This document shows positions 35,436-44,143 of a DNA stretch of 64,000 bases, one piece after another; the stretch's first letter is position 1, and every line of letters starts with the position of its first letter. The position numbers and the translations under genes are program-made. The stretch is from Aquirickettsiella gammari. Its GTDB lineage: Bacteria; Pseudomonadota; Gammaproteobacteria; Diplorickettsiales; Diplorickettsiaceae. The stretch lies in assembly GCA_963701065.1 (NCBI GenBank), contig OY969558.1:62001-126000 (forward strand), written 5' to 3'. The notes under the pieces were generated by a model. That model was not told the origin of the DNA. It made no database searches and saw only the letters and a list, made by a program, of their open reading frames with translations.

Positions 35436-35648
35436 GGGTTAACTTATAAAGTTTATCCCATAACCAATTACATATTAGCTTAATCCCCAGCCTTTGCAAA
35501 GTATACGTAACGCCCAGCCCATAATAATTAACCCTCAAATTTATCTTAACTAGATATTTTTTTTAAAAAAGCTGGAAATAATTAGATCCCTTTGCAAGAT
35601 AAATAATTATTTAGAGTTGGTTATGGGATAAACTTTATAAGTTAACCC
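35436..35648. repeat. Perfect 32-bp inverted repeat flanking 149 bp
   Basis: The left arm at 35436-35467 (GGGTTAACTTATAAAGTTTA followed by TCCCATAACCAA) is exactly the reverse complement of the right arm at 35617-35648. The arms contain the near-palindrome AACTTTATAAGTT. The 149 bp between them are AT-rich, non-coding, and hold a short direct repeat CCTTTGCAA. No target-site duplication is evident. The element fills most of the 327-bp gap between the Tus-like gene and the receiver gene. It could be a pair of opposed Tus-binding sites, an operator for the flanking genes, or a small MITE-like element. Confidence 0.85.
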
Positions 35649-35732
35649 ACAACCAACTGCAATGACATTCATTCCTACTAAATGAGCGCTTGTATACGCA
35701 TTATGCCGATCAATACGATAGTCATATTCTAG

Positions 35733-36167
35733 TTAACGATAAACGGATTGCGATAGGTCACAAAATCTAGCGAGACAAAATTCAATCGCTTCGGCTAAGT
35801 TTTTTTGCGAGAAAGGTTTGATAAACACGACATCTGCCCCCAAATAGAGACATTTTTGCTGCAGAGATGCATCGGCATGTGCTGTGGCAACGATAAGTGG
35901 CGTTTGCTGATTGGATAAATAACTACGTGCTGCGGTAATCACTTTTTCACCTGATTGATCGGGCAAACCTAGATCCAGCACGATTAAATCATAGGTATTA
36001 TTTATAACGTGCTGAATGGCTGTTTTAGCATCGCCGGCTATCTCCACCTGATAACCCAATTCCATTAAGCAATGACCCTGAACCTTTTGACAGAAAACAT
36101 CATCCTCTATGAGTAAAGCGTGGCGAATAGTGTTAGCAACTTCTATCTTTTTTTTTGATATGATCAT
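35733..36167 (-). CDS. Single-domain response regulator (CheY-like receiver)
   Basis: The 144-aa protein is a receiver domain alone: acidic pocket Glu21-Asp22-Asp23, phospho-acceptor Asp65 (LDLGLPD), switch Thr95 and Lys117 (IKPF). There is no output domain. It would accept phosphate from a histidine kinase and act by protein contact. No histidine kinase gene lies nearby, so the partner is elsewhere. Similar lone receivers exist as hybrid-kinase fragments or phosphorelay intermediates in Legionellales. It is transcribed leftward toward the inverted repeat. Confidence 0.88.
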   Translation of the reverse strand: MIISKKKIEVANTIRHALLIEDDVFCQKVQGHCLMELGYQVEIAGDAKTAIQHVINNTYDLIVLDLGLPDQSGEKVITAARSYLSNQQTPLIVATAHADASLQQKCLYLGADVVFIKPFSQKNLAEAIEFCLARFCDLSQSVYR

Positions 36168-36542
36168 AAAATCGTCCGTTAATTTTAATTATTTTAATAT
36201 AGAAAACGGTCCTTTACTTTAGCTTAAAAAATAACTTAGCTAGACGCGCTATAGCTTATTCTATAGGCTATTTTACAGTAAGGTTATCTTCTAGGGATAT
36301 GCTATGTTCTTTAAAGAATCGTGTCAAGCCATTCAATAATTTTTTAAAAATTTATATATTTATATTGCAAAATAAGTAGAAAATTAATTGTTTCTGCTAT
36401 ACCCTCATAATTTACCCAAATTATCGAAAAGGCCGTGAACACTCGGTATTCTGAATAAGTAACTTTTTCTTGCGTTCTAAACCAAACTACCGATAATACC
36501 AAGTTAGTCGAAGTCGGGACACTTAGCAACTGCGTTCTAAAG
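36168..36542. other. 375-bp intergenic region upstream of metN
   Basis: No gene is seen. The region is AT-rich and lies between divergent genes. It contains an 11-bp direct repeat, TGCGTTCTAAA, at 36471-36481 and 36531-36541; the second copy abuts the metN start codon at 36543. A candidate promoter is TTGCGT (36470-36475), a 16-bp spacer and GATAAT (36492-36497). I did not see a convincing MetJ box (AGACGTCT repeats) or a SAM riboswitch fold. Confidence 0.5.
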
Positions 36543-37589
36543 ATGATAAAACTTCTTAATGTCGAAAAAATTTATTACAGCGCTGCTAAACCAGTATACG
36601 CACTGCGTAATATCAATCTTGATATCCATCAGGGCGAAATTTTTGGCATAGTGGGTCAAAGCGGTGCGGGTAAAAGTTCGCTAATACGTTGTATTAATCT
36701 GCTAGAGAGGCCTAGTAAAGGACAAATTTGCATCAATGGACTAGAGCTAACCGCCTTAGACGCCTCGGCATTACGTGCTGTGCGGCGACAAATCGGCATG
36801 ATATTTCAGCAATTTAATTTGCTTTCTGCCAAAACTGTCTATGAAAACATCGCCTTACCGTTAAAATTTGCCCATTATCCCCCATCAAAGATCCATGCAA
36901 CAATTATCCCCTTATTAAAGCTAACTGAGCTAGTCGAGAAACAACACGCTTATCCCGCACAACTGAGTGGTGGACAAAAGCAACGGGTTGCTATCGCACG
37001 CGCCCTAGCCTCCCAGCCCAATGTACTATTGTGTGATGAAGCAACTTCTGCGCTCGATCCTGAAACGACTCGAAATATTCTGCAGTTATTGAAAGATATT
37101 AATCAACGCTTAGGTATTACAATTGTATTAATTACCCATCAAGTCGAGGTCGTAAAGCATATTTGCGACCGTATTGCTTTGCTTGATAAAGGATCCATTA
37201 TTGAATTAACCGATATCGTTAGTTTTTTCACCCACCCTAGCAGTGCTTTAGCGAAGAAATTTGTGCGCCTATCCTTAAAACAAGACTTACCGCCTTTACT
37301 ACAAAACCGACTCAATCGCACAAAAAATTCACATAGCCATGCAGTACTGCGGATATTGTTTCATGGTCATGTTGCCGCAGAACCTTTAATTGCCCATTTA
37401 ATGCGCGAAATAGGCATCCATCTGAATATTTTACAAGCTAATATTGAATTACTAAAAGATACCACCTTAGGTATCATGGTCGTTGAAGTGATGGCTGATC
37501 AAACGCCTTTACAGCAAGGCATACAATATCTGGTCCATAAAGGACTCCACGTAGAGATTATCGGTTATGTCAATGGATCTATTGTTTGA
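36543..37589 (+). CDS. metN: Methionine ABC transporter, ATP-binding protein
   Basis: The 348-aa protein has a Walker A GQSGAGKSS, a Q-loop, the signature LSGGQKQRVAIARAL and a Walker B LLCDEATSALDP. The C-terminal part (about 270-348) is the regulatory NIL/ACT-like domain that binds methionine in MetN. It energises uptake of D- and L-methionine with MetI and MetQ. It is the first gene of a metNIQ operon and overlaps metI by 23 bp. A methionine importer is expected in an organism that relies on host amino acids. Confidence 0.95.
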   Translation: MIKLLNVEKIYYSAAKPVYALRNINLDIHQGEIFGIVGQSGAGKSSLIRCINLLERPSKGQICINGLELTALDASALRAVRRQIGMIFQQFNLLSAKTVYENIALPLKFAHYPPSKIHATIIPLLKLTELVEKQHAYPAQLSGGQKQRVAIARALASQPNVLLCDEATSALDPETTRNILQLLKDINQRLGITIVLITHQVEVVKHICDRIALLDKGSIIELTDIVSFFTHPSSALAKKFVRLSLKQDLPPLLQNRLNRTKNSHSHAVLRILFHGHVAAEPLIAHLMREIGIHLNILQANIELLKDTTLGIMVVEVMADQTPLQQGIQYLVHKGLHVEIIGYVNGSIV

Positions 37590-38220
37590 ATTATTAACAT
37601 CGACTTGGGAAACACTGTATATGGTGTTCGTCTCAGGCGTACTCGCCCTCTTAATAGGTTTACCTTTAGGTGTCATTTTGTTTAGCACCCGCCAGCCGAA
37701 TTTGTTTGCCAAACCACTACTCAATAAAAGCTTGGCCATGATAATTAATATGCTACGTTCTATCCCTTTTATCATATTAATGCTAGCTATTATTCCGCTA
37801 ACGCGCTTGTTGGTTGGAACCTCTATAGGTACCACCGCGGCTATTGTGCCATTAAGCTTAGCCACCATTCCTTTTTTTGCCCGTATGGTAGAAAATAATC
37901 TCGATCAATTACCCCCCGGTTTGATAGAAACCGGGCAAGCCATGGGCGCGAGCACGCTGCAATTAATCTCTGCTGTTTTGTTAAGCGAAGCCATGCCAGG
38001 GATAGTCAGCTCGCTGACCACAACCCTGATTACTTTAACTGCTTATTCGGCTATGGCAGGCGCCGTCGGAGGCGGTGGTTTAGGTGATTTAGCGATACGC
38101 TATGGCTATCAGCGTTTTGATGCCCGTGTTATGTTAATGACCATCGTAATTCTAATAGCGCTGGTACAAATGATACAATATATCGGCGACTATTGGGTAA
38201 AGCGCTTAACCCATCAATAA
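37567..38220 (+). CDS. metI: Methionine ABC transporter, permease
   Basis: The 217-aa inner-membrane protein has five to six hydrophobic helices. Its permease coupling motif (EAMPGIVSSLTTTLITLTAYSAMAGAVGGGGLGDLA) is nearly diagnostic for MetI. It forms the transmembrane channel with MetN. The start ATG at 37567 lies inside the end of metN, and a second ATG follows at 37573. The length is normal. Confidence 0.95.
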   Translation: MSMDLLFELLTSTWETLYMVFVSGVLALLIGLPLGVILFSTRQPNLFAKPLLNKSLAMIINMLRSIPFIILMLAIIPLTRLLVGTSIGTTAAIVPLSLATIPFFARMVENNLDQLPPGLIETGQAMGASTLQLISAVLLSEAMPGIVSSLTTTLITLTAYSAMAGAVGGGGLGDLAIRYGYQRFDARVMLMTIVILIALVQMIQYIGDYWVKRLTHQ

Positions 38221-38293
38221 TTACCACTTGCATAAATACAAGCTTTTGTTTATTTTCTGGCTAAATATCTTTCAACTAGACTGGCGTAATTTA

Positions 38294-39112
38294 ATGATGA
38301 TAAAAAACATTGGTATTTTGCTTATTAATCTTTTCATAGCGAGCTTACTACTTTTTAGCGTAACGGCCTGCCATCATCGCCAGGATCCACAGCAAATTCG
38401 TTTAGGCACGATAAGCGGCCCTGAAACCGAATTGATGCAGATTGCCAAACAGGTCGCGCTACGTAACTCGGGTTTGCGTGTTAAGATTATCGAATTTTCC
38501 GATTACTCATTACCCAATATCGCCTTAAATGAGGGTAGTTTAGATGCCAATATGTTCCAACATCAGCGCTTTTTAGAGAATGAGATACATAATAGAGGCT
38601 ACCATTTAGTCGCCATTGCTAAATTGTTTGTTTATCCAATGGGTATTTATTCGCATAAAATCCAACAGTTAAACCAACTCAAATCGCATGCTATGGTAGC
38701 AATTCCCAATGATCCGAGTAATGAAGCACGTGCTTTATTGCTTATGAGTAAAGCCGGTTTAATTACGCTAAATACCGGTAAAGGCAGCTTAATAACACCG
38801 CGTGATATCGTGCAAAACCCTAAACAATTAATGATTAAAGAACTCGATGCCGCACAGCTAGCGCGTGCACTGGCAGATGTTGATTTAGCCGTCATTAACA
38901 CCAACTATGCCGTGTTAGCCCATCTTTATACGCAACAAAACGCACTGTTTGCCGAAGATAAAAACTCAAGTTATGCCAATCTTTTAGTCGTCAACGCAAA
39001 AGATCAAAATAATCCTAAGTTTATTAATTTAATCAAGGCCATACACTCTAAAGAAGTGTTAGCTGCCGCCGAAAGATTATTTCATGGCGAAGCAATCCCC
39101 TCCTGGAAATAG
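38294..39112 (+). CDS. metQ: Methionine-binding lipoprotein
   Basis: This is a NlpA-family periplasmic lipoprotein of about 272 aa. The signal peptide ends in the lipobox SVTAC, with Cys26 as the lipidation site. The mature part has LGTISGPETELMQIAK and the LDANMFQHQRFLE segment typical of MetQ. I start at the ATG at 38294 rather than the in-frame TTG at 38228, because the TTG start would place a long unneeded segment before the signal peptide. It captures methionine for MetNI and lies 73 bp after metI in the same operon. Confidence 0.93.
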   Translation: MMIKNIGILLINLFIASLLLFSVTACHHRQDPQQIRLGTISGPETELMQIAKQVALRNSGLRVKIIEFSDYSLPNIALNEGSLDANMFQHQRFLENEIHNRGYHLVAIAKLFVYPMGIYSHKIQQLNQLKSHAMVAIPNDPSNEARALLLMSKAGLITLNTGKGSLITPRDIVQNPKQLMIKELDAAQLARALADVDLAVINTNYAVLAHLYTQQNALFAEDKNSSYANLLVVNAKDQNNPKFINLIKAIHSKEVLAAAERLFHGEAIPSWK

Positions 39113-39166
39113 ATTAAAAAATTATTAGCTTAAATTTTTACCTGTTACTTAATAAAAAATAATAGT

Positions 39167-39706
39167 ATGGAAAAACACATCAAAGCTATTTTAACCGCAC
39201 TCGGCGAAGATCCTGAGCGGGAAGGTTTAAAAAAAACGCCGGAGCGCCTGGCTAAATCCTTGCGTTATTTAACCAGTGGTACACGGGAATCATTACCCAA
39301 TATTCTAAATGATGCGTTATTTCAATCGGATATGGAAGAAATGATCTTGGTTAAAGATATTGAATTATATTCCTTATGTGAACATCATTTATTGCCTTTT
39401 ATGGGTGTCTGTCATGTGGCTTATATCCCCAATGGTCAAATTATTGGCTTATCTAAGATCCCACGCATCATTAATTTTTACGCGCGACGTTTACAAATAC
39501 AAGAAAATTTAACCCGGCAAATTGCCGATACCTTGATGGATAAATTAAACGCCAAAGGTGTCGCTATTATTATTGAAGCCAAGCATCTGTGCATGATGAT
39601 GCGTGGCGTGGAGAAACAACAGGCGACGATGAAGACTTCAGTGATGTTAGGGATCTTTCAACAGAACATGCGCATACGCGCTGAATTTTTTAGTTTAGTG
39701 GTATAA
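39167..39706 (+). CDS. folE: GTP cyclohydrolase I
   Basis: The 179-aa protein has the zinc-site motif CEHHLLPF (Cys71, His73, His74) with the distal Cys142 in KHLCMMMRGV, so the active site is complete. It converts GTP to 7,8-dihydroneopterin triphosphate, the first step of tetrahydrofolate (and queuosine-type) synthesis. It follows metQ by 54 bp on the same strand. The N-terminus is shorter than in E. coli FolE (222 aa), which is common in other bacteria. Confidence 0.96.
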   Translation: MEKHIKAILTALGEDPEREGLKKTPERLAKSLRYLTSGTRESLPNILNDALFQSDMEEMILVKDIELYSLCEHHLLPFMGVCHVAYIPNGQIIGLSKIPRIINFYARRLQIQENLTRQIADTLMDKLNAKGVAIIIEAKHLCMMMRGVEKQQATMKTSVMLGIFQQNMRIRAEFFSLVV

Positions 39707-39746
39707 CTTAAGCTTGAAATAACTAACTGAAATCGGAAAAAGCAAA

Positions 39747-41249
39747 TTAATTTTTAAAATACTTTAAATAAAAAAAGCTAGGCGCATGCGGCAAATACGC
39801 TGGATCGATCCAATAGGTATCGTTAATTGGTTTTAATACCTGCTCTCGATAGAGGGGATAATTGAATCTTGTGCCGATTAAATAATAGAAAGTAGCTTGT
39901 TCAACTTGAAAGCGATGTAAAGATATTTGCTGAAAATAGGGTTTATAATCGGCCGAGACGAAGGGTGTACGCGAAAAAATTAAAAAGTTTTTATGATCAA
40001 AGTGTTGGAAATTACTAATTAAATCATCTTCGCGGCCATGATAAGAACCCCTTAAAAATACCGATGCATAATGATGGGTATCGTAAAAAAATAAGCTCGC
40101 ATCGGCATAATTGGGACTCGCGTAGATATAATTTTGCGAATAATGATGCGGCAACCAAGCATTGACCTTCGCATGTTGAAAGAAATAAACGATCTTGTTA
40201 TAACTTAGATGATAAATAGTTCGATGTGGCAGAGATTTTAACGGTACCGCTAGCAGTGCAAAGATAATAATAAGCTGAATAGCGCTCCAATAGGCGGTAA
40301 ATTTCAGTAACTTGTTTAAATCTACCCCGCTTAAATATTCCCCCGCCCAAATATAAATAAAGGGAATAAAGGAAAGTGGCCAATGCAATCCTATCGGTTT
40401 AAAACAACTCAACAGAAAAAATAGACACAGCGGTATCATAAAGAAATAAAATAATGCTTGCTGCTTGAGTGCTTGCTTAGAAAACTTAAAGACTGCCATT
40501 ATCAAAGGCGGTGTAACGAGATAAAACAAAATAAACCCATAGCCTAAGATTGTTTTAAAACTAAAGCCAATGTCATTATTTCGATTGTAAATATTGAATA
40601 AAATATTCGCCCAATCGTGTTGATAATTCCAATAAGCATTCTGTAATGCAAAAGGTAGCGTCAATAAAGCCAAAAGACCTAAGCCAATGAGGCGCTTACG
40701 ATTAGGCGCAATAAAAAGAAAATACACCGCATAAGCGAGTGCTAACAAACCCGCAAAATACTTAGAAAAAAAAGCAAGGCCTAAAAATAATCCGCCTAAA
40801 GCAAACCAACGCCAATCATCATTATTTCTTAACGCCAGTAATACACAGATAAGCGACAAAAATGAAAAGATAAATAACGGCGTATCGGTGGTAATAATAA
40901 TATTGAATAGACTAATCGGCGCTATCATCAGCAAGATGCTGGTTATAGCGGCGTGTTTCGGATTATCTTTTTTTAAGTAAAGATACGAAACCACGCCTAA
41001 TATGAGACTGCTTATTATCGCCGGAAAGCGTAAAATAAGCGCCGCGTGACCTAGTTTCAACAGGGGGTATAAAACAAACCCTATCATCGGGGGATGGTCA
41101 TAGCCACCGCCGCTTAAATAGCTACCCCATATCGCATAATAGGCTTCATCCGCCGTAATCGGGACAAACCAAGCCAAGAGTAACTTAATAAATAATACCG
41201 CGCTAAGCGCCATTGCAACGCGAGCGGCTGGGCAAATAGAATGCTTCAC
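39747..41249 (-). CDS. GT39-family glycosyltransferase (ArnT/PMT-like membrane enzyme)
   Basis: The 500-aa polytopic protein has the family motif ITADEAYYAIWG followed by GGYDHPPMIGF in the first periplasmic loop, where the Asp/Glu residues bind the lipid-linked sugar. About 11-12 hydrophobic segments occupy residues 1-340, then comes a soluble periplasmic domain. Members move a sugar from a polyprenyl phosphate carrier to lipid A, glycans or proteins. The acceptor here is unknown. An lpxO homologue lies next door on the opposite strand, so lipid A decoration is a reasonable guess. Confidence 0.85.
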   Translation of the reverse strand: MKHSICPAARVAMALSAVLFIKLLLAWFVPITADEAYYAIWGSYLSGGGYDHPPMIGFVLYPLLKLGHAALILRFPAIISSLILGVVSYLYLKKDNPKHAAITSILLMIAPISLFNIIITTDTPLFIFSFLSLICVLLALRNNDDWRWFALGGLFLGLAFFSKYFAGLLALAYAVYFLFIAPNRKRLIGLGLLALLTLPFALQNAYWNYQHDWANILFNIYNRNNDIGFSFKTILGYGFILFYLVTPPLIMAVFKFSKQALKQQALFYFFMIPLCLFFLLSCFKPIGLHWPLSFIPFIYIWAGEYLSGVDLNKLLKFTAYWSAIQLIIIFALLAVPLKSLPHRTIYHLSYNKIVYFFQHAKVNAWLPHHYSQNYIYASPNYADASLFFYDTHHYASVFLRGSYHGREDDLISNFQHFDHKNFLIFSRTPFVSADYKPYFQQISLHRFQVEQATFYYLIGTRFNYPLYREQVLKPINDTYWIDPAYLPHAPSFFYLKYFKN

Positions 41250-41556
41250 TTTATTGTTATTTTTATTAATCTATTTAGTCATAGAAACCTGGACTGATAG
41301 TACCCCTAGCCCCGCCTGAAAACAAGCTTTAAGCACCCTTTTTGAACAAATTTACTCCCTTCAAATGCGCATCAATCCCTCCCGCTTCGTAAATGTCCTG
41401 TTCACTAAGGTCCTCTATGCCAATACACCCTTATTCTATAAGTTTGTTTTATTTGTTATCTCTGAAATTCCTTTATAAATTAATTGAATAGGATTATTCT
41501 TTAGCCTTATTGATAAGGAAAACAGACAAAAACTCAGCTTTAAAGAAGGAACTTTA
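41250..41556. other. 307-bp intergenic region
   Basis: The region lies between divergent genes (the glycosyltransferase gene leftward, lpxO rightward), so it should hold both promoters, but no clear consensus stands out. A minus-strand open stretch of 33 sense codons (41430 to stop at 41329) has a protein-like ending (DIYEAGGIDAHLKGV...) but no start codon. It could be a decayed gene end. An AAGGAA ribosome-binding site precedes lpxO. Confidence 0.4.
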
Positions 41557-42459
41557 ATGAAATATCTAATAATGACACTGTTTGCTTTAAGTGTCTTTTA
41601 TATCCAGCAACGCGGTAAGGTACGCTATAAATTTTGGCGGCAACTGTCTGATCACTCTACGTTTCTCGCCCCACTTAACGCGTTTATGTATTTGTTTTCG
41701 GGTGTCCCTACGACACCCTATTTAGCAGTCGAAAATTTCCCCGAATTAGCGCTATTACGACAAAATTGGCAACTTATTCGTGATGAAGGCATCCAGTTAA
41801 TGGCGCAGCAGAAAATCAAGGCTTCCGATAGCTATAATGATGCCGGATTTAACTCTTTTTTTAGGACCGGTTGGAAGCGTTTTTACCTGAAATGGTATGT
41901 TAGTCACCACCCTTCCGCGGCGACCTTCTGCCCGAAAACGACCGCTTTATTAAAAACACTGCCTTCGATTAAGGCCGCTATGTTTGCCGAATTAGCGCCT
42001 AATAGCCGCTTACCTCGCCACCGTGATCCCTATGCCGGTTCTTTACGTTACCATTTAGGTCTTATTACCCCCAATGATGATCGTTGTTTTATTAATGTAG
42101 ATGGCATCCACTACAGTTGGCGCGATGGTGAAGATGTCATCTTTGATGAAACCTATATTCATTATGCCGAAAATAGCAGTGATCAAAATCGCTTGATTCT
42201 GTTTTGTGATATTGAGCGACCTTTAAAATATCGTTGGGCAAAATGGCTTAACCATTGGCTTGGACGTCATTTAATCGGCGCTGCGGTAGCCCCTAACGAT
42301 GAAAATGATCATACCGGTACTATTAATCGAATATTTAAATATTTTTACTTTATTCGCCGAGTCGGAAAACGCATCAAGGTATGGAATAAACCGATTTACT
42401 ACCTCATCAAATGGCTGGTATTTGGCGGAATCGCAGCCACTATTTTTTGTTACCTCTAA
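41557..42459 (+). CDS. lpxO: LpxO-type lipid A 2-hydroxylase (Fe/2-oxoglutarate dioxygenase)
   Basis: The 300-aa protein matches Salmonella LpxO in length and layout. An N-terminal membrane anchor is followed by RGKVRYKFWRQLSDHSTFLAPLN and the aspartyl/asparaginyl beta-hydroxylase core RHRDPYAGSLRYHLGL (iron ligands His155, Asp157), with the distal His202 and Arg212 for 2-oxoglutarate. A second hydrophobic segment closes the protein. It would hydroxylate an acyl chain of lipid A at the inner membrane, a change linked to stress and host tolerance. Loss of its partner lipid A genes cannot be judged from this window. Confidence 0.9.
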   Translation: MKYLIMTLFALSVFYIQQRGKVRYKFWRQLSDHSTFLAPLNAFMYLFSGVPTTPYLAVENFPELALLRQNWQLIRDEGIQLMAQQKIKASDSYNDAGFNSFFRTGWKRFYLKWYVSHHPSAATFCPKTTALLKTLPSIKAAMFAELAPNSRLPRHRDPYAGSLRYHLGLITPNDDRCFINVDGIHYSWRDGEDVIFDETYIHYAENSSDQNRLILFCDIERPLKYRWAKWLNHWLGRHLIGAAVAPNDENDHTGTINRIFKYFYFIRRVGKRIKVWNKPIYYLIKWLVFGGIAATIFCYL

Positions 42460-42475
42460 GCGATCACTTAGGCGT

Positions 42476-43984
42476 TTAACGGCTATTTTTACTAAATTGC
42501 TGTTCAAAGTGTCGAAATTGCTGTTCTAATTTCCACTGTAAATCCGCTTTTTGGTTGGCATTTAAAAAATTTTGACAATCGGCAGAGAGCAAACTAGTTT
42601 TCAAACTACTGACGCAAGCAAGTACCACCTGTTGATAGTTATCATCCTGCCATAATTTGGCCCCAGGTAAAAAACTATACTGAATACTATTACGTGCTAG
42701 CTTTTTCAAGCTCAAATAAGAAAACCGATAATTTAAAACCGCTATTTGATATTGCTCACTGAGACTGGTTCTCAATATCCCTTCATCATCCGTCGATAAA
42801 GCAAGCGGTACTCGATAGCGTCGATAAAGTAACAAGGGATGCGTGTTAGCTTTTATATTTAATATCGCCGCATTACTACTTAGATTTATTTCAACCAGTA
42901 TATGTCGTTTCGCCATCTCGCTGAGTAATTGCTCCGCATTATCTTCATAACGAATATCAACCCCGTGGCCAATACGATCGGCGTGTGCTATTTCTACCGC
43001 TTGACGAATATGAAAGCGTAAGTCTTGCGTAGGCACTAAACCAGGCACTAATTCACCGGCATGCAAACTGATCGCTACTTTAGGATATAAATGATGTAAA
43101 AATTTAACCATCTGCATTTGCAAGGTATAATCGCGCATCGCTATTGGACCGTCTTCGGCTTGCACCAAATTAAGTCCGACCACACGCGGATCGCGCGTGG
43201 CTAATTCAAAGCCGGTGAGTAACTGCGCAAATACTTGTACAGGTGGCTGTTCGCGTAACACTTGATAGAGATAGCGTAGTTTGAAATCAGCACAAGTATT
43301 TTTTCCTTTTATTCTCCCTATCGTATTGAGTTTTTTATCATAACTCTCGAGTTGACTTGAAATATCCGCGATGATAGGCATCAAACCGTTTTTTAAAAGT
43401 TTTTCTCGCAATCGACTTAAGTTGGCATCCCAGGCCATTTTACTCGCTAATAGACCGGATCGATTATTATCCGGCATGATCATAAGCTCTAAATAAAGCA
43501 AATTTTCTTGACAAGCTTTTTCAACGACTTCACGTAGCATTTCAGTACGATGCTTTTGCAGAATAGGTAAATATTTATCAAAAGTAGCAAAAAAATGATC
43601 GTGACCGGATTCCTTACCAGGATGAAAGTTACGCATCGACCAGGCATCGATAATGGCATTATAAAGTGCAGGTTTTTTTTTAGACTCTGCTAATAAATAA
43701 TTTCGAGTACAGCGTGGATTCACTTGCACAGCAAAATTTTTACCATTGACGCAAAGTAAATCAGGTTCAGCATAGCGCAGCATATTTTCAGCCCTACTTG
43801 CGCCGCCGAGATGATTATGCAAATCAGCTCCTTTGGGCATGTCATGTAAAAAAATAGCTAACTTTTGCCGATGAGACTGAATCGATGCAAAATAGTGACT
43901 CGTTGCGCGTTCTGAGCGCGTTTCAGCGGCAACAGTCAGACTGCTAAACAAAGTGATCAAAAAAACCAATGACGCTATCTTCAT
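42476..43984 (-). CDS. Secreted adenosine deaminase-like protein
   Basis: The 502-aa protein has a clear signal peptide (residues 1-20, cleavage after VAA) and the amidohydrolase zinc motif MPKGADLHNHLGG (His56, His58), then SLHAGE, HADRIGHGVDI and LSTDDEG, the remaining ADA active-site motifs. It should deaminate adenosine (or a related nucleoside) to inosine outside the cytoplasm. The signal peptide and the extra length compared with cytosolic Add (about 330 aa) resemble the ADGF/ADA2 group. In an intracellular bacterium it may serve purine salvage or alter host adenosine signalling. It converges with lpxO. Confidence 0.88.
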   Translation of the reverse strand: MKIASLVFLITLFSSLTVAAETRSERATSHYFASIQSHRQKLAIFLHDMPKGADLHNHLGGASRAENMLRYAEPDLLCVNGKNFAVQVNPRCTRNYLLAESKKKPALYNAIIDAWSMRNFHPGKESGHDHFFATFDKYLPILQKHRTEMLREVVEKACQENLLYLELMIMPDNNRSGLLASKMAWDANLSRLREKLLKNGLMPIIADISSQLESYDKKLNTIGRIKGKNTCADFKLRYLYQVLREQPPVQVFAQLLTGFELATRDPRVVGLNLVQAEDGPIAMRDYTLQMQMVKFLHHLYPKVAISLHAGELVPGLVPTQDLRFHIRQAVEIAHADRIGHGVDIRYEDNAEQLLSEMAKRHILVEINLSSNAAILNIKANTHPLLLYRRYRVPLALSTDDEGILRTSLSEQYQIAVLNYRFSYLSLKKLARNSIQYSFLPGAKLWQDDNYQQVVLACVSSLKTSLLSADCQNFLNANQKADLQWKLEQQFRHFEQQFSKNSR

Positions 43985-44071
43985 TTAAGAATATTTCACC
44001 TTTTACCAAATAATCAGTCAGCAGACGCTGGGTGACAGCGGACTGCATTTTCTTTTGTGGCATCAGCCAGT

Positions 44072-44108
44072 AAAAAAAGTGTAGCCACTGGCAGGACCTG
44101 GCGCTGCC
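44072..44108 (-). terminator. Possible terminator after tatD
   Basis: On the minus strand, downstream of the tatD stop, GGCAG and CTGCC (plus-strand 44090-44094 and 44104-44108) form a short stem. A small AGTG/CACT hairpin and a T7 run (plus-strand A7 at 44072-44078) follow. The stem is short and not adjacent to the T run, so the call is weak. Confidence 0.3.
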
Positions 44109-44143
44109 GACCTATCATTCATTATTCTATAAAAAACGAGCGG

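Noticed and set aside
35684..35710. Possible dif-like site (GCATAATG core on the minus strand) near the Tus-like gene
   Set aside because: Only a short core resembles gammaproteobacterial dif; the two 11-bp XerC/XerD arms do not align.
36344..36529. 61-aa minus-strand ORF upstream of metN
   Set aside because: No family resemblance, no ribosome-binding site, and it lies over the presumed metN promoter region.
41329..41430. Short open stretch with a protein-like end between the glycosyltransferase gene and lpxO
   Set aside because: No start codon and no family match; noted only as a possible decayed gene end.
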